Below are positions 5,342 through 7,149 of a DNA stretch of 7,149 nt, piece by piece. The translations under genes were made by a program, and so were the position numbers. The stretch comes from Methylacidiphilum sp. (lineage in GTDB: Bacteria; Verrucomicrobiota; Verrucomicrobiia; CAIQCK01), in contig DYDC01000140.1 of NCBI GenBank assembly GCA_020718125.1, positions 1 through 7,149 on the forward strand, read 5' to 3'. Positions within the stretch are counted from its first letter, which is position 1. Each line of letters opens with the position of its first letter. Below the pieces are notes generated by a model that had not been told where the DNA came from, made no database searches, and was given only the letters and a program-made list of their open reading frames with translations.

Positions 5342-5390
5342 TTTCGGCCCCAGCCGCTAACCGCATCCACACGGACGCGATTTTCTTCCC

Positions 5391-5420
5391 TTTACCGCGG
5401 GGCGCGGGCTGGCGCATACT
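5391..5420 (+). promoter_or_regulatory. Candidate promoter of the MFS gene
   Basis: TTTACC (5391-5396) and CATACT (5415-5420) match four of six bases each to the -35 and -10 consensus and are 18 bases apart. The -10 ends seven bases before the ATG at 5428, so a transcript would be leaderless or nearly so. There is no Shine-Dalgarno sequence before this ATG, which agrees. A pattern match only. Confidence 0.35.
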
Positions 5421-5427
5421 GCGGCGC

Positions 5428-6735
5428 ATGAGTTCCACCAGCAGCCAGAGCAGTCCACAGGCAGTTGCCGCGCAGACGCCGCCGTTCCATCGGCACTACA
5501 AGTGGGAACTGCTCTTCTGGCTCTGTCTCGCGTTCTTTTTCCATCAAGGCGACCGCGCGATCTATGGCGTGGTGTTGTCGGGCATCCGCAGCGACCTGGG
5601 GCTGAGCGACCAGCAACTCGGCATGGTCGGGTCGGTGCTGTTCCTGATGCTGGCGCTGACGATGCCGTTCGCGGGCTACGTCGGCGACAAGTGGAGGAAG
5701 AACTGGATCATCACGTGCAGCCTGATGTTCTGGAGTTCGGCGACGGTGTTCACTGGCTGCGCACAGGGCATCCTCGGGCTGATCCTGCTGCGCAGTGTGG
5801 CGACGGCGGGCGGCGAGGCGTTCTACGCGCCGGCGGCGTATCCGCTGATGGCGAAGTTTCATCAGCGCACGCGCGCGATGGCGTTGTCGCTGCACCAAGG
5901 CGCGCTCTACGTCGGCGTGATGACGAGCGGCTTCCTCGGCGGCTGGATCGCGCAGAACTGGGGCTGGCGCTCGGCGTTCTACGTCTTCGGCGGCTGCGGC
6001 ATCCTGCTCGGCATCGTCTTCATCTTCCGGCTCAGGGATACGCCCGACCCAACGCCCACGGATACCGCGCACGCTCCCGGCATCCCGGCGCTGTTGCGCG
6101 CGCTCGGCGTCATCTTCCGCATCCCGACGGCGCTGATGCTGACGACGGGACTGACGGCCATCGTGTTCGTGAACAACGGCTTCATGGTCTGGGCGCCGGA
6201 ATTCCTGCGCGAGAAGGCCGACCTCTCCCTCACGCTGGCGGGCGGCTACTCGATGTTCTGGCATCACCTGCCCGCGCTCATCGGCATCAGCATCGGCGGC
6301 CCGCTGTCGGACCGGTGGGTGTTGAAACGGCCGACGGCGCGGTTGGAGTTGCAGGCGGTGGCGATGACGCTCGGCGTGCCGGCGATTGTGCTGATGGCGC
6401 TCGCGCCAAGCCTGACGATGGCCTGCGTCGGGCTGGCATTGTTTGGTTTTTTCCGCGGCCTATATGAGTCCAACACACACGCGGCGATGTTCGACGTGAT
6501 CGAGCCGCGTCATCGCGCCTCCGCCGTGGCGATCTCGGTGATGCTGGCGTTTCTGGTCGGCTCGACCTCGCCGTGGCTGCTCGGCAAGAGCCGTGAGGTC
6601 TTCGGCAACGCCCACGGCCTCTCGTATGGTTTCGCCGCCCTGTCCGTCGCCTACCTCATCGGCGCCGCCGCCGTGACGAGCGCGCGCCTTTTCTTTTTCC
6701 ACCGGGATCGCATCGTCGAAAGCAGCGCGGCTTAG
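5428..6735 (+). CDS. Major facilitator superfamily transporter
   Basis: A 435-residue inner-membrane carrier with about twelve hydrophobic segments in two halves. It has a central loop rich in Pro, Thr and Asp around 203-220. The first half has DRAIYGVVLSGIRSDLGLS (42-60) and the loop 2-3 motif GYVGDKWRKN (83-92). The second half repeats it as GGPLSDRWVLKR (290-301). The pattern 'DR..... I..DLGLS..Q.G...S' is that of secondary carriers for organic anions and sugar acids (ACS or spinster-like groups). A longer reading frame opens at 5245, but its first 61 residues come from the heptamer repeats and are Arg-rich and unlike a transporter, so the ATG at 5428 is preferred. The next gene, 146 bases downstream, encodes a secreted protein that may degrade polysaccharide, suggesting uptake of released saccharides. 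The substrate cannot be read from the sequence. Confidence 0.9.
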   Translation: MSSTSSQSSPQAVAAQTPPFHRHYKWELLFWLCLAFFFHQGDRAIYGVVLSGIRSDLGLSDQQLGMVGSVLFLMLALTMPFAGYVGDKWRKNWIITCSLMFWSSATVFTGCAQGILGLILLRSVATAGGEAFYAPAAYPLMAKFHQRTRAMALSLHQGALYVGVMTSGFLGGWIAQNWGWRSAFYVFGGCGILLGIVFIFRLRDTPDPTPTDTAHAPGIPALLRALGVIFRIPTALMLTTGLTAIVFVNNGFMVWAPEFLREKADLSLTLAGGYSMFWHHLPALIGISIGGPLSDRWVLKRPTARLELQAVAMTLGVPAIVLMALAPSLTMACVGLALFGFFRGLYESNTHAAMFDVIEPRHRASAVAISVMLAFLVGSTSPWLLGKSREVFGNAHGLSYGFAALSVAYLIGAAAVTSARLFFFHRDRIVESSAA

Positions 6736-6772
6736 ACTCGACGGGAGACGCCTCCACCTCCGAAGAATCTGT

Positions 6773-6791
6773 TTGCCATCCTTGATGGCAA
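6773..6791 (+). other. Perfect 8-bp hairpin after the MFS gene
   Basis: TTGCCATC and GATGGCAA form a perfect 8-bp stem with a CTT loop, 38 bases after the MFS stop. No U-run follows on either strand, so it is not a standard intrinsic terminator. It may pause or protect the 3' end of the MFS message, or be structure in the leader of the next gene. A second, smaller stem (GCTCC 6801-6805, GGAGC 6813-6817) follows; its loop carries TATAAG (6808-6813), a possible -10 for the downstream gene without a well-spaced -35. Confidence 0.5.
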
Positions 6792-6881
6792 TCGCTGGCT
6801 GCTCCGGTATAAGGAGCGCTGTGGCAGGGGTGGGCAGGTTGCACCCCGCGTGCACAACGATAGCGATTCAGGATTCCGAGC

Positions 6882-7149
6882 ATGAAGCATCACGCGCTGC
6901 AGGTTGGGGTCATCGTTCTGGTTTTCGCGTGCGGCCACGTCTTCGCGGCGCCGCCCACAACCCCCCTTGACCCCGATCGCGTCAAGGCGGTTGCGGCAAT
7001 GCTGCCGGAGCAACCGGCGGGCGTCAGCCTGCCGATCAGCGACCGCGCGGCGTGGGATGCGCTGGCGAAACAGAAGGCGTATCGCGACGTTGTCGCAGAA
7101 GCTGCGAGACCCCCGGTTTGTTCCCAAATCCACGAGCACCCTGAAAGGG
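6882..7149 (+). CDS. Secreted protein, N-terminal part; possibly heparinase II/III-like
   Basis: An open frame of 89 codons runs off the right edge without a stop. It starts with ATG, with AGGA eight bases upstream as a fair ribosome binding site. Residues 1-22 (MKHHALQVGVIVLVFACGHVFA) form a cleavable signal peptide, broken here as MKHHALQVGV and IVLVFACGHVFA, with an A-x-A-like end before APPTTP. The following LDPDRVKAVAAMLPEQPAG and SDRAAWDALAKQKAYRDVV recall N-termini of heparinase II/III-like proteins from Verrucomicrobiota and Planctomycetota, where a 'DR.AW..L' helix is common. This is a memory-based resemblance and the catalytic region is not in view. The last 13 residues (after VVAEAAR) look less natural than a second frame (RDPRFVPKSTSTLKG), so a frameshift near base 7105 is possible. 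It probably works with the MFS carrier in saccharide breakdown. Confidence 0.55.
   Translation, partial: MKHHALQVGVIVLVFACGHVFAAPPTTPLDPDRVKAVAAMLPEQPAGVSLPISDRAAWDALAKQKAYRDVVAEAARPPVCSQIHEHPER

Larger units (their letters stand above)
5096..5427. other. Intergenic repeat-bearing region between HNH and MFS genes
   Basis: About 330 bases with no supported gene. From left to right it holds the right 13-base dyad, three short arrays of degenerate 7-base repeats (listed separately), and a candidate promoter for the MFS gene. A 9-base perfect inverted repeat (CCTTCAGCG at 5189-5197 and CGCTGAAGG at 5234-5242) overlaps the first array and may fold in RNA. Reading frames through this region are repetitive and Arg-rich, and look non-coding. 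Confidence 0.65.

Noticed and set aside
5245..5427. 61-residue N-terminal extension of the MFS protein
   Set aside because: It is translated from the heptamer repeats, is Arg-rich and non-hydrophobic, and is not expected in this family. The ATG at 5428 starts a normal-length carrier.
5392..6267. Minus-strand frame of 291 codons opposite the MFS gene
   Set aside because: It is rich in Arg, Gln and Glu with no domain; it is a shadow of the transporter gene.
5502..6467. Plus-strand frame of 321 codons inside the MFS gene
   Set aside because: Its product is low-complexity and rich in Arg, Gly and Ala, while the overlapping frame encodes a full transporter with conserved motifs.

Overview
The window is a GC-rich bacterial segment holding nine protein-coding genes. 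I see no rRNA, tRNA, CRISPR array, transposase or integrase. The gene mix (paired toxin-antitoxin cassettes, a VF530 protein, an FKBP lipoprotein, an MFS carrier beside a secreted protein resembling heparinase-like N-termini) would suit an environmental Verrucomicrobiota or Planctomycetota-type bacterium. That placement is an impression from protein style and is not proven here.

Left part (1-2724), all on the minus strand. Read 5' to 3' the order is: FKBP-type peptidyl-prolyl isomerase lipoprotein; a putative antitoxin overlapping a RelE/ParE-like toxin by 4 bases; a VF530 (DUF2132) small protein; an RluA-type pseudouridine synthase whose start overlaps the VF530 gene; and a second toxin-antitoxin pair, whose MazF/PemK toxin runs off the left edge after only 22 codons. 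Two toxin-antitoxin pairs thus bracket a translationally coupled housekeeping pair.

Central part (2725-5427), plus strand. This is a two-gene operon encoding an ABC/SMC-type AAA ATPase (433 aa) and, 6 bases later, an HNH nuclease with two CxxC pairs (246 aa). The pair matches the architecture of Septu anti-phage systems (PtuA + PtuB). No reverse transcriptase is present, so it looks like a stand-alone Septu-like system rather than a retron with a PtuAB effector. The sequence is visibly less GC-rich than its right-hand neighbours. The operon sits between two copies, in opposite orientation, of one 13-base dyad (TACAGACATCTGT). Behind it lies about 330 bp of non-coding DNA with three arrays of degenerate 7-base repeats.

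Right part (5428-7149), plus strand. A 12-helix major facilitator transporter of organic-anion/sugar-acid style is followed by the first 89 codons of a secreted protein whose N-terminus recalls heparinase II/III-like polysaccharide-degrading proteins. This suggests a saccharide-utilisation locus.

Taken together, the window looks like a defence/stress island (Septu-like pair plus two toxin-antitoxin cassettes) set among housekeeping and catabolic genes. The most interesting parts are the Septu-like pair, its flanking dyads and the heptamer repeats.
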